Counted from the first letter of the stretch, positions 41,991 through 51,259 are shown. The stretch: DNA of 64,000 nucleotides from Microbacterium trichothecenolyticum (GCF_000956465.1 NZ_JYJA01000033.1:1-64000), one strand, 5' to 3'. Notes: generated by a model from the letters alone, not told the origin. A program made the numbers and translations.

Positions 41991-42791
41991 TCAGGACCAG
42001 ACGAACCGGAACGTGCCCGCCGCGACCGCGGCGCCGATCGCGAGTGCCATGATCACGGTGCCGCCCAGCAGCGCCACAGCGTCACGGGGATGCAGGCCCG
42101 ACGGCCGTGCCCACGTGCGCGGGATGCCCGAGCCGAACCCGCGCGCCTCCATCGCCATCGCCAGCTTGGTTCCGCGGCGCACCGCGAACACGAGGAGCAC
42201 GAACGCCATCGAGAAGAACCGGCGGACGGCGCCGCTGTCGCCGACGCCCCGCGCCCGGCGGGCGAGGCCCATGCTGCGCCAGTCGTCGAGGAAGAGCCCC
42301 AGCGTGCGGGTGCCGGCCAACACGCCGAGCACGAATCGCGAGGGCAGCCTCGCGACCTGGGCGAGCGCGTCGGCGAGCTCGGTCGGGTCGGTGCGGCCGA
42401 ACAGGAGGATCGTCGGCAGTGCCAGGGCGAGCACGCGAAGGCACACCGCGATCGCCAGGGCGATCGAGTCGTCGCTGATCGTCGCGTACCAGAACGACCA
42501 GTAGACGGTGCCACCGGGTTCCGCGTACAGCAGCATGCTGACGCCGGCGACCGGCGCGAACACGAGGACGGGCAGCATCCGTTTCAGCACCGTCACGATC
42601 GCGAGGCCGGTCAGCGGGATGCAGGCGAGCTGGAGCACGATCGCGACGAGGGCGCTCGTGGCGTCGATGGACGCGAACAGCGGCACCGACAGCAGCAGCG
42701 CGAGCACGATCTTGGTGACCGGATTCACGCCGTCGAGCCAGGCGCGGGGGGCTGCCTCGACCTCCGGGGTGCGGGCGTCGACGGCGGTCAC
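41991..42791 (-). CDS. ykoC: ECF transporter transmembrane (T) component
   Basis: A 266-residue membrane protein with about six hydrophobic segments. The two coupling-helix motifs are visible as LARRARGV and AMEARGFG (Ala-Arg-Gly), which contact the ATPases. GTG start overlaps the EcfA stop by 4 bp. Completes the energy-coupling module with the fused ATPase and the riboswitch-controlled S component. The symbol follows the YkoEDC thiamine-precursor transporter; the assignment rests on the S component and the riboswitch. Confidence 0.9.
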   Translation of the reverse strand: MTAVDARTPEVEAAPRAWLDGVNPVTKIVLALLLSVPLFASIDATSALVAIVLQLACIPLTGLAIVTVLKRMLPVLVFAPVAGVSMLLYAEPGGTVYWSFWYATISDDSIALAIAVCLRVLALALPTILLFGRTDPTELADALAQVARLPSRFVLGVLAGTRTLGLFLDDWRSMGLARRARGVGDSGAVRRFFSMAFVLLVFAVRRGTKLAMAMEARGFGSGIPRTWARPSGLHPRDAVALLGGTVIMALAIGAAVAAGTFRFVWS

Positions 42792-44263
42792 GATCCCACC
42801 CCCGCGCGCACCGGCTCCCCCAGCTCGATGCGGTGGCCGCCGAGGTGACGCAGCACATCCTCGTCGTGGGTGACGGCGACGACGGTCGTGCCGGCGGCGA
42901 TCTCGGACTGGAGCAGCTGCACGAGCTCGATCCAGCCGCGGCGGTCCTGCCCGAAGGTCGGTTCATCGAGCATGATCACCGGGGGCGCGTCGGCGAGCAC
43001 GGTCGCGACCGAGAGCCGGCGCTTCTGACCGCCCGAGAGTGTGAACGGGTTCGCGGCGGCGAGCGGCGCGAGGTGCAGCCGCTCGAGCAGCTCGTCGACG
43101 ATCTGGCCGACGGTGGCCGGATCGACGCCGCGCGAGCGCGGCCCGATGGCGAGCTCGTCGCGCACGGTGGAGGCGAGGAACTGGTGCTCGGGCTCCTGGA
43201 ACACCGTGCCGATGCGCGTGAGCAGCTCGCGCGAGGTCCACTTCGACGGGCGCCGGCCGGACCGCCCCGCGAGCTCCGGCGCGGTTTCGACGCGACCCGC
43301 CGCCTCAGGCAGCAGCCCGGCGAGCGTCAGGGCGAGCGTGGACTTTCCGGCGCCGTTCGGACCCGTGATCACGGTCGCGGCAGCGCGAACAACGGCGAGG
43401 TCGAGCCCCGAGCGCACGATCGTGCGGCCGTCGCGGGAGATCGAGAGAGCGGATGCCGCCACCGCCGCCGATGCATCGGCCCGGGCGGAAGCGAGTACGG
43501 GCAGATCGACCGAGTGGCCCGGGATCCACACCCCCGCGGCGGCGAGCGTGGCACCGTGGCGCGCGAACACCTCGGCGGGCGTCCCGTCGGCGAGGAGCCC
43601 ACCGTCGGCGCCGACCACGATGACGCGATCCATGAGGTCCGCCCACACCGCGGTGCGGTGCTCGATGACGACGAGCGTCGCGCCGCTCTCCTGCACTGCG
43701 CGCTCGACGGCGTCGCGCACCTCACGGACGCCGTGCGGGTCGAGGTTGGCGGTGGGCTCGTCGAGCAGGAGCACCCCTGGCCGCATCGCCAGCACGCCGG
43801 CGAGGGCGAGTCGCTGCTTCTGTCCCCCGGACAGTGCCTTGGTCGGCCGGGTGAGAGGCACGTCGAGCCCGACGGCGTCGAGGGCTTCTGCGACCCGAGC
43901 GGGGATCTGCGCGGCCGGGACACCGAGGTTCTCGCAGCCGAACGCCACATCGTCTCCCACCCTCGACAGCACGACGCCGGCGTCAGGGTCCTGGAGCACG
44001 AGCCCGACGCGACCGCGGTGAGCCTCGGCACGTCCACCGTCGATGAGGAGGGTGCCGGTCTCGTCTCCCTCGTCGGCACCGCCGAGCAGACCCGCCATTC
44101 CGGCGAGGAGCGTCGACTTGCCCGCGCCCGATGCGCCGAGCAGGAGCACGCGCTCCCCGGGCTCGATCGTGAACGAGACGTCGTGGACGGCAGCCGCCCG
44201 GCGTCCGCCGTAGCGCCACCCCCAGCCCGCCGCGGTGATGCGGGCGGGGCGGGTCGCCGTCAC
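42788..44263 (-). CDS. ykoD: ECF transporter double ATPase (fused A and A')
   Basis: A 491-residue chain with two complete ABC ATPase domains. First: Walker A GASGAGKST, signature LSGGQKQRL, Walker B LLLDEPTANLD. Second: Walker A GPNGAGKST, signature LSGGQKRRL, Walker B IMLDEPTFGQD and switch His in VTHDED. Fused A-A' subunits are typical of YkoD-type importers. GTG start at 44263 lies one base after the S-component stop. It powers uptake of thiamine or its hydroxymethylpyrimidine precursor. Confidence 0.92.
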   Translation of the reverse strand: MTATRPARITAAGWGWRYGGRRAAAVHDVSFTIEPGERVLLLGASGAGKSTLLAGMAGLLGGADEGDETGTLLIDGGRAEAHRGRVGLVLQDPDAGVVLSRVGDDVAFGCENLGVPAAQIPARVAEALDAVGLDVPLTRPTKALSGGQKQRLALAGVLAMRPGVLLLDEPTANLDPHGVREVRDAVERAVQESGATLVVIEHRTAVWADLMDRVIVVGADGGLLADGTPAEVFARHGATLAAAGVWIPGHSVDLPVLASARADASAAVAASALSISRDGRTIVRSGLDLAVVRAAATVITGPNGAGKSTLALTLAGLLPEAAGRVETAPELAGRSGRRPSKWTSRELLTRIGTVFQEPEHQFLASTVRDELAIGPRSRGVDPATVGQIVDELLERLHLAPLAAANPFTLSGGQKRRLSVATVLADAPPVIMLDEPTFGQDRRGWIELVQLLQSEIAAGTTVVAVTHDEDVLRHLGGHRIELGEPVRAGVGS

Positions 44264-44264
44264 G

Positions 44265-44909
44265 TCAGACCTCGCGGCGCGCTTCGCGTCCGACGGCGAA
44301 GCGGTTGAGAGCACCGGTCGCGGCGAGCCCGCGCACCGCGAGCCAGCCGACGAGGCCCGCGAGCAGCGCGCCCGAGACCGCCAGCGACACCAGGTAGATG
44401 ACGTTGAACTCGACGGTCTTCAGGATGTTGGGCGAGCTGCCGTAGAACAGCTCGAACACCCAGGCGCCTACCGCGGCGCCGACGCCGGCGAGCATCGCGA
44501 CGGGCAGCGTGAAGCGGCGGTAGAGGAAGATCGCGAACACGAGCTCGGCGCCGAGGCCCTGCACGATGCCCGAGAAGAGGGTCGACACGCCCCACACGTT
44601 GCCGATCAGCATCGACACGAGCGCGGCGATCACCTCGACGAGCAGCGCGGCACCCGGCTTGCGGATGACCAGGCCGCCGATGACGCCGCCGATGAGCCAG
44701 ATGCCGACGGCGATCCCGCCGAGGCCCGGGGTGAGTCCGTCCATGGCGACGAACCAGGTGCCGCCGATGGTGTTCCAGGCCCAGAACACCAGGCCGATCG
44801 CGACGCCGAGCACCGCGGCGACGACGATGTCGACCACCCGCCAGCGGAGGCTCCGGGGGGCCTTCGAGTGAGCCGCAACGGGGGTGGATGCGGACGTGGA
44901 CGCGTGCAT
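44265..44909 (-). CDS. ykoE: ECF transporter substrate-binding (S) component, YkoE-like
   Basis: A 214-residue membrane protein with five or six segments. The stretch GIAVGIWLIGGVIGGLVIRKPGAA and the QGLGAELVFAIF region are hallmarks of YkoE, the thiamine/HMP-binding S component. GGGAGGAG lies a few bases before the ATG and directly after a TPP riboswitch, which supports thiamine-pathway uptake. First gene of the three-gene importer operon. Confidence 0.92.
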   Translation of the reverse strand: MHASTSASTPVAAHSKAPRSLRWRVVDIVVAAVLGVAIGLVFWAWNTIGGTWFVAMDGLTPGLGGIAVGIWLIGGVIGGLVIRKPGAALLVEVIAALVSMLIGNVWGVSTLFSGIVQGLGAELVFAIFLYRRFTLPVAMLAGVGAAVGAWVFELFYGSSPNILKTVEFNVIYLVSLAVSGALLAGLVGWLAVRGLAATGALNRFAVGREARREV

Positions 44910-44916
44910 ATGAGCT

Positions 44917-45003
44917 CCTCCCTGCGCCGGCATGATCCGGATCAGGTTCGACGGTCGAAGCGTGGATCGCTTCCTCTCAGCCCGGCTCACCGGACTCCCG
45001 TGG
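44917..45003 (-). promoter_or_regulatory. TPP (THI-element) riboswitch
   Basis: On the minus strand the region carries the conserved thiamine pyrophosphate aptamer parts: GGGAGTCC near the 5' end, GGCTGAGAGG, then GAACCTGATCCGGATCATGC and GGCGCAGGGAGG. The end of the aptamer adjoins the GGAGGAG ribosome site of ykoE, so control is probably at translation start: TPP binding would hide the site. Its promoter -10 box is probably TATACT (minus strand, 45015-45020), only about 17 bases from the divergent dacA promoter. Confidence 0.95.
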
Positions 45004-45036
45004 TTATGGCGACGAGTATACCGCCGGCTCAGCAGG

Positions 45037-45042
45037 TATTTT
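45037..45042 (+). promoter_or_regulatory. Putative -10 box of the carboxypeptidase gene
   Basis: TATTTT followed by six G residues and the GTG at 45049, a leaderless arrangement. Its -35 region overlaps the riboswitch promoter on the other strand. Confidence 0.5.
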
Positions 45043-45048
45043 GGGGGG

Positions 45049-46698
45049 GTGACATCGGACGACACCCCTGCACCCACGCGTCGCGCGCGGCGCGCGCAGA
45101 CCGGTGCCGTCCCGGTTGCAGGTTCCGAAGACGTGCCCGACGGCGGCATCCTCACGATCCAGACGGGTGAGACGGATGCTGTCTACCCGCCGTCGACCAC
45201 CGCCGCGGTGGACGTGACCGCCGCCGCTCCGACGATCGCCACGGTGCCCGTCGCCGAGGTGCCGTCGGTCGCGACGTGGAACGCCGCGGAGCCTGTCGAG
45301 CCGTCCGACTTCGCGCTCCCGACCGGCCTCGGCACCCCGACCGTCACCGCGGTCACCGGCGGGCACACCGCACTCGCCTGGGTCGACGAATCCCTCGTCG
45401 AGCACGGCGCAGCCCCCGCCGACCTGACCGCGGCCGCGACCCCGTACGTGGCGGTCGAGGCCGACCTCCTCTCCGATGCCCCGCGCCGCTCCCCGTTCCG
45501 CGCCGCCGTCGTGGTTCCCACGCTCGCGATCGCCGCCGTCGTCGGCGCCTATGCGGCGACGACCATGCTGTGGCCGCTGCACGCCGTCGCCCCCACCGTG
45601 ACCGCGATGGAGGTGCAGCCGATCGCGGCGCCCGCCGCCGCGCCCGCGTGGCCTGCTCAGGGCAGCGCGGCCGAGGCCGTCGCCGGCATCCCGGGAACGC
45701 TCGCCTCCACGGCCGACCCCGACGCGATCGCCAGCATCACCAAGGTCGTCACCGCACTCGTCGTGCTCGAGGAGATGCCGCTCGCCGTGGGCGAGCAAGG
45801 ACCGGAGTACCGCTTCACGTCCGCCGACCGCGCGCGCTACTGGCAGTACCGCGCAGGCGGCGAGTCGGCGCTCGACGTCCCGGTCGGCGGCTCGCTCAGC
45901 GAGTACCAGATGCTCGAGGGCATGCTCATCGGCTCGGCGAACAACTATGCCGACCGGCTGGCCCAGGGGATCTGGCCCTCCGACGCCGTCTACGCCTCGG
46001 CCGCCAACGCGTGGCTGACGGCCCACGGCGTTCCCGGGATCACGGTCCGCGAACCCACTGGAATGGACGCGCGCAACGCCGCGAGCCCCGAGGCCCTCGT
46101 GACGCTCGCCCAGAAGGCGCTCGCGCATCCTGTCATCGCGGAGATCGTCGCGAAGCAGTCGGTCGACCTCCCCGGCGCCGGGCATGTCGAGAACACGAAC
46201 GGCCTCCTCGCCGATCCGGGCGTCGTCGGAGTCAAGACCGGCACCCTCGACGCGTGGAACCTGCTCTCTGCCAAGGACGTCACGATCGGCGACAGGACAG
46301 TGCGCCTCTACGCGTCGGTGCTGGGTCAGCCAGATGACGAGGCACGCCTCGCCGCATCCCGTGCGCTCTACGCGCAGATGGAGGCTGAGCTGCAGCCCAA
46401 GCCCTCGGTGACGGCGAGCACCGTGGCGGGCCAGGTCGAGACGCTGTGGGGCGACAAGGTCGACATCGTCACGTCCGCAGACGCCTCGGTGATCCTGTGG
46501 AACGGCGGCAGCGGCACCGTCGCGACCACCTACCACCTCGGCGACAGCCGCGATGCCGGCGATGTCGTCGGCTCGCTCAGCGTCACCGGACCGCTCGACG
46601 CCACCACCGTCGACCTGAAGCTCGCGGCCGAGATCACGGACCCGTCGCCGTGGTGGCGCCTCACGCACCCGCTGGACCTCTTCGGTCTCAACGGCTGA
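45049..46698 (+). CDS. D-alanyl-D-alanine carboxypeptidase (S11 family)
   Basis: A 549-residue penicillin-binding protein. A disordered Ala/Thr/Pro-rich cytoplasmic part of about 160 residues precedes one membrane segment (AAVVVPTLAIAAVVGAYAATTMLWPL), then the outward S11 domain. Active-site motifs: SITK (SxxK) in IASITKVVTALVVLE, SANNYAD (SxN) and KTGTLDAW (KTG). It trims peptidoglycan stem peptides. The N-terminal part is unusually long and acidic compared with DacA-type proteins, which have a signal peptide. GTG start from a leaderless context. Divergent from the thiamine importer. Confidence 0.88.
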   Translation: MTSDDTPAPTRRARRAQTGAVPVAGSEDVPDGGILTIQTGETDAVYPPSTTAAVDVTAAAPTIATVPVAEVPSVATWNAAEPVEPSDFALPTGLGTPTVTAVTGGHTALAWVDESLVEHGAAPADLTAAATPYVAVEADLLSDAPRRSPFRAAVVVPTLAIAAVVGAYAATTMLWPLHAVAPTVTAMEVQPIAAPAAAPAWPAQGSAAEAVAGIPGTLASTADPDAIASITKVVTALVVLEEMPLAVGEQGPEYRFTSADRARYWQYRAGGESALDVPVGGSLSEYQMLEGMLIGSANNYADRLAQGIWPSDAVYASAANAWLTAHGVPGITVREPTGMDARNAASPEALVTLAQKALAHPVIAEIVAKQSVDLPGAGHVENTNGLLADPGVVGVKTGTLDAWNLLSAKDVTIGDRTVRLYASVLGQPDDEARLAASRALYAQMEAELQPKPSVTASTVAGQVETLWGDKVDIVTSADASVILWNGGSGTVATTYHLGDSRDAGDVVGSLSVTGPLDATTVDLKLAAEITDPSPWWRLTHPLDLFGLNG

Positions 46699-46716
46699 GG
46701 CGCCGCTGAGACCCGC

Positions 46717-47130
46717 TCAGGCGGCCGGGTAGCCGACGACGCCCTTTCGCAGGAGGGCGTTGCCGTACGTGCGGGTCTCTCCGGTGCGCACGATCACGTA
46801 CGCGGTCTTCGCGAGCTCGTAGTACTCGAACCGGTCGACGTAGCGCGGGTCGTCGACTCCCGCTGCGGCGGCGAGCTCACGCTGCACGTCGAGCACCTCG
46901 CCGTCGGCCGACGCCATGAGATCCAATGCGGGCGCGTCGTCCAGCGGCACAACGCTGCGCACCGCCGCCAGCACCTCGGGCGTCGTCGTTCCCGGCAGAT
47001 CGATGACGCGTGCGCCGATGGCCCACGCGGGGAAGTGCGCGTCGGCGATCACGACCGCGTCGGAGTGGCCCATGCGGTCCAGATGGAGCAGCAGCTCCCC
47101 GGTCAGCAGCGGGTTGATGCCCTCGAGCAT
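46717..47130 (-). CDS. fucU: L-fucose mutarotase
   Basis: A 137-residue RbsD/FucU-family protein that interconverts the anomers of L-fucose. The start MLEGINPLLTGELLLHLDRMGHSD with the catalytic histidine, ADAHFPAWAIG, and the C-terminal YGNALLRKGVV match FucU better than RbsD. AAGGGAT precedes the ATG. Last gene of the minus-strand fucose operon (fuconate dehydratase, AKR dehydrogenase, mutarotase). Confidence 0.9.
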   Translation of the reverse strand: MLEGINPLLTGELLLHLDRMGHSDAVVIADAHFPAWAIGARVIDLPGTTTPEVLAAVRSVVPLDDAPALDLMASADGEVLDVQRELAAAAGVDDPRYVDRFEYYELAKTAYVIVRTGETRTYGNALLRKGVVGYPAA

Positions 47131-47143
47131 GAGGATCCCTTCG

Positions 47144-48106
47144 TCAGCGGATGAGGCCGTCGGCGGCCAGATCGTCCCACAGCGCGGCGGGGATGTCGAT
47201 CGCCATCAGCTCGGCGTTGCGGCGCAGTTGCTCGGGGCGGCTGCCGCCCACGACGACCGAGCGCACCGCGGTGTCGCGCAGTGCGAACTGCACCGCCGCA
47301 GCGGGAAGCGGAACGGCGTGTGCGCGGCACACGGCCAGGATCGCCTGCAGCCGCTCCCACAGCGGCTCCGGCATCCGTCCGTACTCGTACCGGTCGGATC
47401 TCTCCGGCTCGTCCTTGGCGAGCAGGCCGGAGTTGAAGACGGATGCCGCCACCACCCCGGTCTCGCGCGCATGACAGGCGGGCAGTACGGCGTCGGCGGC
47501 CGGCTGCTCGAGCAGCGTGTAGCGGCCGGCGATCATGATGAGGTCGAGGTCGGCGCTCTCGACGGCGGCGGCGAGCGCCTCGCTGACCATCGACCCGATG
47601 CCGATACCGTCGACCGATCCCTCTGCGCGCAGCTGCTCGAGCGCGGGGAACGCCTCGCGCAGCGCGAGGTCGAGATCGTGGCGCTCGGGATCGTGCAGGT
47701 AGAGCACGTCGACGCGGTCGAGGCCGAGCCGCTCGAGGGACTCCTCGAGGCTCGCCCGGATGCCCGCCTCGGAGAAATCCCACTCGCGCCGCAGCGTCGT
47801 CGGCACGTGGAAGTCGGCGGCGAGATCGAGCCCGCCGTCGTCATCGGGGTTGGGGCGGAGCAGACGCCCGGCCTTCGTCGAGATCACGAACTCGTCGCGC
47901 GGCTTGGTCCGCAGGAACGCGCCCAGGCGTCGCTCCGACAGCCCCAGCCCGTAGTGGGGAGCGGTGTCGTAGTAGCGGATGCCGCTCTCCCACGCCGCAT
48001 CGAGGATGGCCCAGGCCTGCTCGTCGCTGAGTTCGCGGAAGAGGTTGCCGATGTTCGCCGCGCCGTACCCGAGTCGCGTCAGCGCGGGGAGTTCAGGCCG
48101 CGGCAT
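47144..48106 (-). CDS. L-fucose dehydrogenase (aldo/keto reductase)
   Basis: A 320-residue aldo/keto reductase of the D-threo-aldose 1-dehydrogenase group, oxidising L-fucose (or L-galactose) to its lactone. Tetrad residues in [18 protein letters not shown] (Asp, Tyr), ISTKAGR (Lys) and [11 protein letters not shown] (His). The start [26 protein letters not shown] is typical for the subgroup. It overlaps the dehydratase gene by 14 bp and is followed by fucU. Assignment is strongly helped by the neighbours. Confidence 0.9.
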   Translation of the reverse strand: MPRPELPALTRLGYGAANIGNLFRELSDEQAWAILDAAWESGIRYYDTAPHYGLGLSERRLGAFLRTKPRDEFVISTKAGRLLRPNPDDDGGLDLAADFHVPTTLRREWDFSEAGIRASLEESLERLGLDRVDVLYLHDPERHDLDLALREAFPALEQLRAEGSVDGIGIGSMVSEALAAAVESADLDLIMIAGRYTLLEQPAADAVLPACHARETGVVAASVFNSGLLAKDEPERSDRYEYGRMPEPLWERLQAILAVCRAHAVPLPAAAVQFALRDTAVRSVVVGGSRPEQLRRNAELMAIDIPAALWDDLAADGLIR

Positions 48107-49388
48107 GCGCCGTCCCGAACTCGTACTCGGCGCGGCTGGCCGCCTTCATCTCCATGCCTGTGCCGGGCGCGGTCGGCGCCACGTACACGCCGCCGCGCAC
48201 CTCAGTCGGTACGACGAAGTGCTCGTGCAGGTGATCGACGTACTCGATCATGCGGCCTTCGCGGGTGCCGGTCACGGCCACGAAGTCGAACATCGAGAGG
48301 TGCTGGACGGCCTCGCAGAGGCCGACGCCGCCCGCGTGCGGGCACACCGGCACGCCGAACTTCGCCGCCAGCAGCAGGTTCGCGATGTTCTCGTTGACGC
48401 CGCCGACGCGGGCCGCGTCGATCTGCATGACCGAGATCGCGCCGGCCTGCAGCAGCTGCTTGAAGATCACGCGGTTCTGCGCATGCTCGCCCGTCGCCAC
48501 GCGCACCGGCGCGATGCCGCGCGCGATCTCGGCGTGACCGAGCACGTCGTCCGGGCTGGTGGGCTCCTCGATCCACGCGGGGTCGAACTCGGCGAGCGCG
48601 TTGACCCACTCGATCGCCTCCGACACCTCCCAGCGCTGGTTGGCGTCGATCGCGATCGGGAATCCTTCGCCGCACACCGCGCGCGCGACGCGGAGTCGGC
48701 GGATGTCGTCATCGAGGTCGGCGCCGACCTTGAGCTTGATCTGCCCGAAGCCGTCGGCGATCGCCTCGCGGCACAGGCGCGCGAGCTTCTCGTCTGAGTA
48801 GCCCAGCCACCCGGGGCTCGTCGTGTACGCCGGGTAGCCGGTGGCGAGCAGCTCGCTCTCGCGCTCGGCCCGGCCGGGCTCGGCGTCGCGGAGGATCCGC
48901 AGCGCGTCCTCGGGGGTGAGCGCGTTCGAGAGGTAGCGGAAGTCGACGAGCGCGACGAGCTCCTCGGGGCTCATGCGCGACAGCAGCTGCCACAGCGGGA
49001 GTCCGGCGCGCTTGGCCTTGATGTCCCACAGCGCGTTGACGACCGCGCCGATCGCCATGTGCATGACGCCCTTCTCGGGGCCGAGCCAGCGCAGCTGCGA
49101 GTCGCCGATGAGCTCGCGGTTGATCGCGCCCATCTCGTCGAGGAGCGGCTCGAGCTCGCGACCCACGAGGTGTGCCGCGAGGGCGTCGAGCGCGGCGACC
49201 TGAACATCGTTGCCCCGCCCGATCGTGAACACGAAGGCGTGTCCTGAGACATGGTCCGCGGCATCCGTCACGATACGCAGATAGGCGGCGGAGTAGTCGG
49301 GGTCGGGGTTCATCGCGTCGGAGCCGTCGAGGCTCAGCGACGTGGGGAATCGGATGTCTGTCGTCTCGAAGGCGACGATGCGGCTCAC
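48093..49388 (-). CDS. L-fuconate dehydratase (enolase superfamily)
   Basis: A 431-residue enolase-superfamily dehydratase converting L-fuconate to 2-keto-3-deoxy-L-fuconate. The Lys-x-Lys pair in [14 protein letters not shown], metal ligands in [25 protein letters not shown] and ATGEHAQNR, and the catalytic histidine in [15 protein letters not shown] are intact. The long early loop [20 protein letters not shown] is characteristic of fuconate dehydratases. GTG at 49388 has GGAG eight bases upstream. First gene of the minus-strand fucose operon, divergent from the FAH gene. Confidence 0.94.
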   Translation of the reverse strand: MSRIVAFETTDIRFPTSLSLDGSDAMNPDPDYSAAYLRIVTDAADHVSGHAFVFTIGRGNDVQVAALDALAAHLVGRELEPLLDEMGAINRELIGDSQLRWLGPEKGVMHMAIGAVVNALWDIKAKRAGLPLWQLLSRMSPEELVALVDFRYLSNALTPEDALRILRDAEPGRAERESELLATGYPAYTTSPGWLGYSDEKLARLCREAIADGFGQIKLKVGADLDDDIRRLRVARAVCGEGFPIAIDANQRWEVSEAIEWVNALAEFDPAWIEEPTSPDDVLGHAEIARGIAPVRVATGEHAQNRVIFKQLLQAGAISVMQIDAARVGGVNENIANLLLAAKFGVPVCPHAGGVGLCEAVQHLSMFDFVAVTGTREGRMIEYVDHLHEHFVVPTEVRGGVYVAPTAPGTGMEMKAASRAEYEFGTAHAAA

Positions 49389-49441
49389 GGGGCGTTCTCC
49401 AGCGGTTCGCGGTTCGGGGAATCGAACCGCTCGAAGTGTAA

Positions 49442-49459
49442 ACATCGGATGTCTATACT
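49442..49459 (+). promoter_or_regulatory. GntR operator and promoter of the fucose operons
   Basis: ACATCGGATGT (49442-49452) is an 11 bp palindrome directly before TATACT (49454-49459), a strong -10 box for the FAH-SDR operon. The block ACATCSGATGTCTAT is shared with 52219-52233 before the GntR gene. An inverted repeat GCGGTTCG/CGAACCGC (49402-49430) lies just upstream. Confidence 0.7.
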
Positions 49460-49524
49460 GTCAATCACGCCCGCGGGCAGCGACGGCACCGACGCCGCCC
49501 CGCACCGAGAAATCCAGGAGAACC

Positions 49525-50385
49525 ATGAAGTTCGCGCGCCTCGGCGAGTCCGGCAGCGAGATCCCCGTCGTCATCGACGGCGGTCGTCACCTCGATCTGC
49601 GCCCGCTCACATCCGATGTCGACGGTCGATTCCTCGCGGACGATCCCGTCGGCCGCACCTCCGCCGCGATCGCCGCAGGACTTCTCGCGGAGCTCGAGGG
49701 AGCCGCCGGACTGCGCATCGGCGCCCCGATCGCCCGTCCGAGCGCCGTCATCTGCATCGGCCAGAACTATGCCGCGCATGCGCGCGAGTCAGGTGCGGAG
49801 CCGCCGACCGTGCCGATCATCTTCCTCAAGACCCCGAACACCGTCGTCGGACCGAACGACGCCGTGACGATCCCCCGCGGCAGCGAGAAGACCGACTGGG
49901 AGGTCGAGCTCGGAGTCGTGATCGGCAGCCGCACCGCGTACCTCGACAGCCCTGACGAGGCCGACGCCCACATCGCCGGCTACGTGGTCGCCAACGACGT
50001 GTCGGAGCGCAGCTTCCAGATGGAGATCTCGGGCGGGCAGTGGTCGAAGGGCAAGATCGCCCACGGCTTCAATCCGACGGGCCCGTGGCTGGTCACGGCC
50101 GACGAGGTCGACGTGCAGAACCTCGGCCTGAGGAGCTTCGTCAACGGCGAACCCCGCCAGGACTCGAACACGAGCGACATGATCTTCGACGTGCGCGCCA
50201 TCGTGCACCACCTCTCGCAGTTCGTCACCCTCGAACCCGGCGACCTGATCCTCACCGGCACGCCGCAGGGCGTGGCGTTCGGCGGCAGGTTCCCGTACCT
50301 GAAGGCCGGCGACGTCGTCGACATCGAGATCGACGGCCTCGGCGCGCAGCGCCAGGAGTTCGTGGCATGGGAGGCCGCGCGATGA
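49525..50385 (+). CDS. FAH-family 2,4-diketo-3-deoxy-L-fuconate hydrolase
   Basis: A 286-residue fumarylacetoacetate-hydrolase-fold enzyme. Metal ligands are visible in DWEVELGVVIG, and the loop CIGQNYAAHARESG matches bacterial FAH proteins. Further family blocks are YVVANDVSERSFQ and LILTGTPQGVAFG. In the non-phosphorylating fucose pathway this enzyme splits 2,4-diketo-3-deoxy-L-fuconate to pyruvate and L-lactate. CAGGAG lies four bases before the ATG. Its stop overlaps the SDR start. An ACATCCGATGT copy lies inside its 5' coding part. Without the cluster it would be only a generic FAH protein. Confidence 0.88.
   Translation: MKFARLGESGSEIPVVIDGGRHLDLRPLTSDVDGRFLADDPVGRTSAAIAAGLLAELEGAAGLRIGAPIARPSAVICIGQNYAAHARESGAEPPTVPIIFLKTPNTVVGPNDAVTIPRGSEKTDWEVELGVVIGSRTAYLDSPDEADAHIAGYVVANDVSERSFQMEISGGQWSKGKIAHGFNPTGPWLVTADEVDVQNLGLRSFVNGEPRQDSNTSDMIFDVRAIVHHLSQFVTLEPGDLILTGTPQGVAFGGRFPYLKAGDVVDIEIDGLGAQRQEFVAWEAAR
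49609..49619 (+). promoter_or_regulatory. Third ACATCCGATGT copy, inside the FAH gene
   Basis: The exact operator 11-mer recurs 85 bp into the coding sequence (encoding Thr-Ser-Asp-Val), 167 bp after the promoter copy, which is close to 16 helical turns. It could act as an auxiliary operator or may be chance. Confidence 0.4.
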
Positions 50386-51143
50386 GCGGCCGGCAGCTGG
50401 ACGGCCTCGTCGCCGTCGTCACCGGCGGCGCATCGGGCATCGGCGCCGCGATCGCGACCGCCCTCGCCGGCGAGGGCGCGGAGGTCGCGGTGCTCGACCT
50501 CGATCCGTCCGGGGCCGACCCGCGGTTCGCGGCGTTCGCCGCAGACGTGTCGGACCGCGCCGCCGTCGACCGGGCGATCGCCGGGGTCGGCGAGCGGTTC
50601 GGCCGCATCGACATCCTCGTGAACAACGCGGGGATCGGCGCGCAGGGCGACATCGCGGCGAACGACGACGCCGAGTGGGCCCGCGTGTTCTCCATCAACG
50701 TCACGGGCATCGCGCGCGTCACGGCGGCGGCGCTGCCGTGGCTGCGGAAGTCGCCGTCCGCTGCGATCTGCAACACGTCGTCGATCGCAGCGACCGCGGG
50801 CCTGCCGCAGCGGGCGCTGTACAGCGCCTCGAAGGGCGCCGTGCTCTCGCTCACCCGCGCGATGGCCGCCGACCACCTCCGCGAAGGCATCCGCGTGAAC
50901 GCGGTCAACCCGGGCACCGCCGACACCCCGTGGATCGGCCGCCTGCTCGCGAGCGCGCCCGACCCCGCGGCCGAGCGCGCCGCCCTCGAGGCCAGGCAGC
51001 CCCACGGCCGCCTGGTGTCGGCCGCCGAGGTGGCCGGGGCCGTGCTCTACCTCGTGAGCCCGTCGTCGGGCTCCACGACCGGCACCTACATCGAGGTGGA
51101 CGGCGGGATGTCGCCGCTCCGCCTCCGTCCGGCCGGCTCCTGA
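50382..51143 (+). CDS. 2-keto-3-deoxy-L-fuconate dehydrogenase (SDR)
   Basis: A 253-residue short-chain dehydrogenase. Cofactor loop TGGASGIGAAIATAL, NNAGIGAQG, catalytic Ser in CNTSSIAATAGLPQRALYSASKG with Tyr-x-x-x-Lys, and C-terminal TGTYIEVDGGMSP. It would oxidise 2-keto-3-deoxy-L-fuconate to the diketo acid used by the FAH enzyme. ATG overlaps the upstream stop (ATGA), so the two steps are translationally coupled. Assignment by cluster. Confidence 0.9.
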   Translation: MSGRQLDGLVAVVTGGASGIGAAIATALAGEGAEVAVLDLDPSGADPRFAAFAADVSDRAAVDRAIAGVGERFGRIDILVNNAGIGAQGDIAANDDAEWARVFSINVTGIARVTAAALPWLRKSPSAAICNTSSIAATAGLPQRALYSASKGAVLSLTRAMAADHLREGIRVNAVNPGTADTPWIGRLLASAPDPAAERAALEARQPHGRLVSAAEVAGAVLYLVSPSSGSTTGTYIEVDGGMSPLRLRPAGS

Positions 51144-51176
51144 CTCATCGCGCCAGGCGGTAGATCGCGCCCCCGG

Positions 51177-51192
51177 CCGCGGCATCCGTCCC
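51177..51192 (+). repeat. Recurrent intergenic 16-mer, copy 2
   Basis: CCGCGGCATCCGTCCC, identical to 62495-62510 and to the reverse complement of 24567-24582. It touches the hairpin at 51193. Confidence 0.7.
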
Positions 51193-51259
51193 ACAGGTCA
51201 ACCGGGGTTCTGCAGGACGATTCCCCGCCGAGTCTCCTGTAAGACCCCGGTTGACCTGT
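51193..51259. terminator. Large hairpin between convergent fucose genes
   Basis: Perfect 16 bp arms ACAGGTCAACCGGGGT (51193-51208) and ACCCCGGTTGACCTGT (51244-51259) with a 35-base loop that can itself fold (CAGGA/TCCTG). No T-tract. Arm and loop sizes resemble hairpin copies A and B. Probably a bidirectional terminator. Confidence 0.65.

Noticed and set aside
45289..45305. GAGCCTGTCGAGCC inside the carboxypeptidase gene as another copy of the 11939 repeat
   Set aside because: Only a 10-base single-arm match, in frame with normal codons and without the inverted partner.
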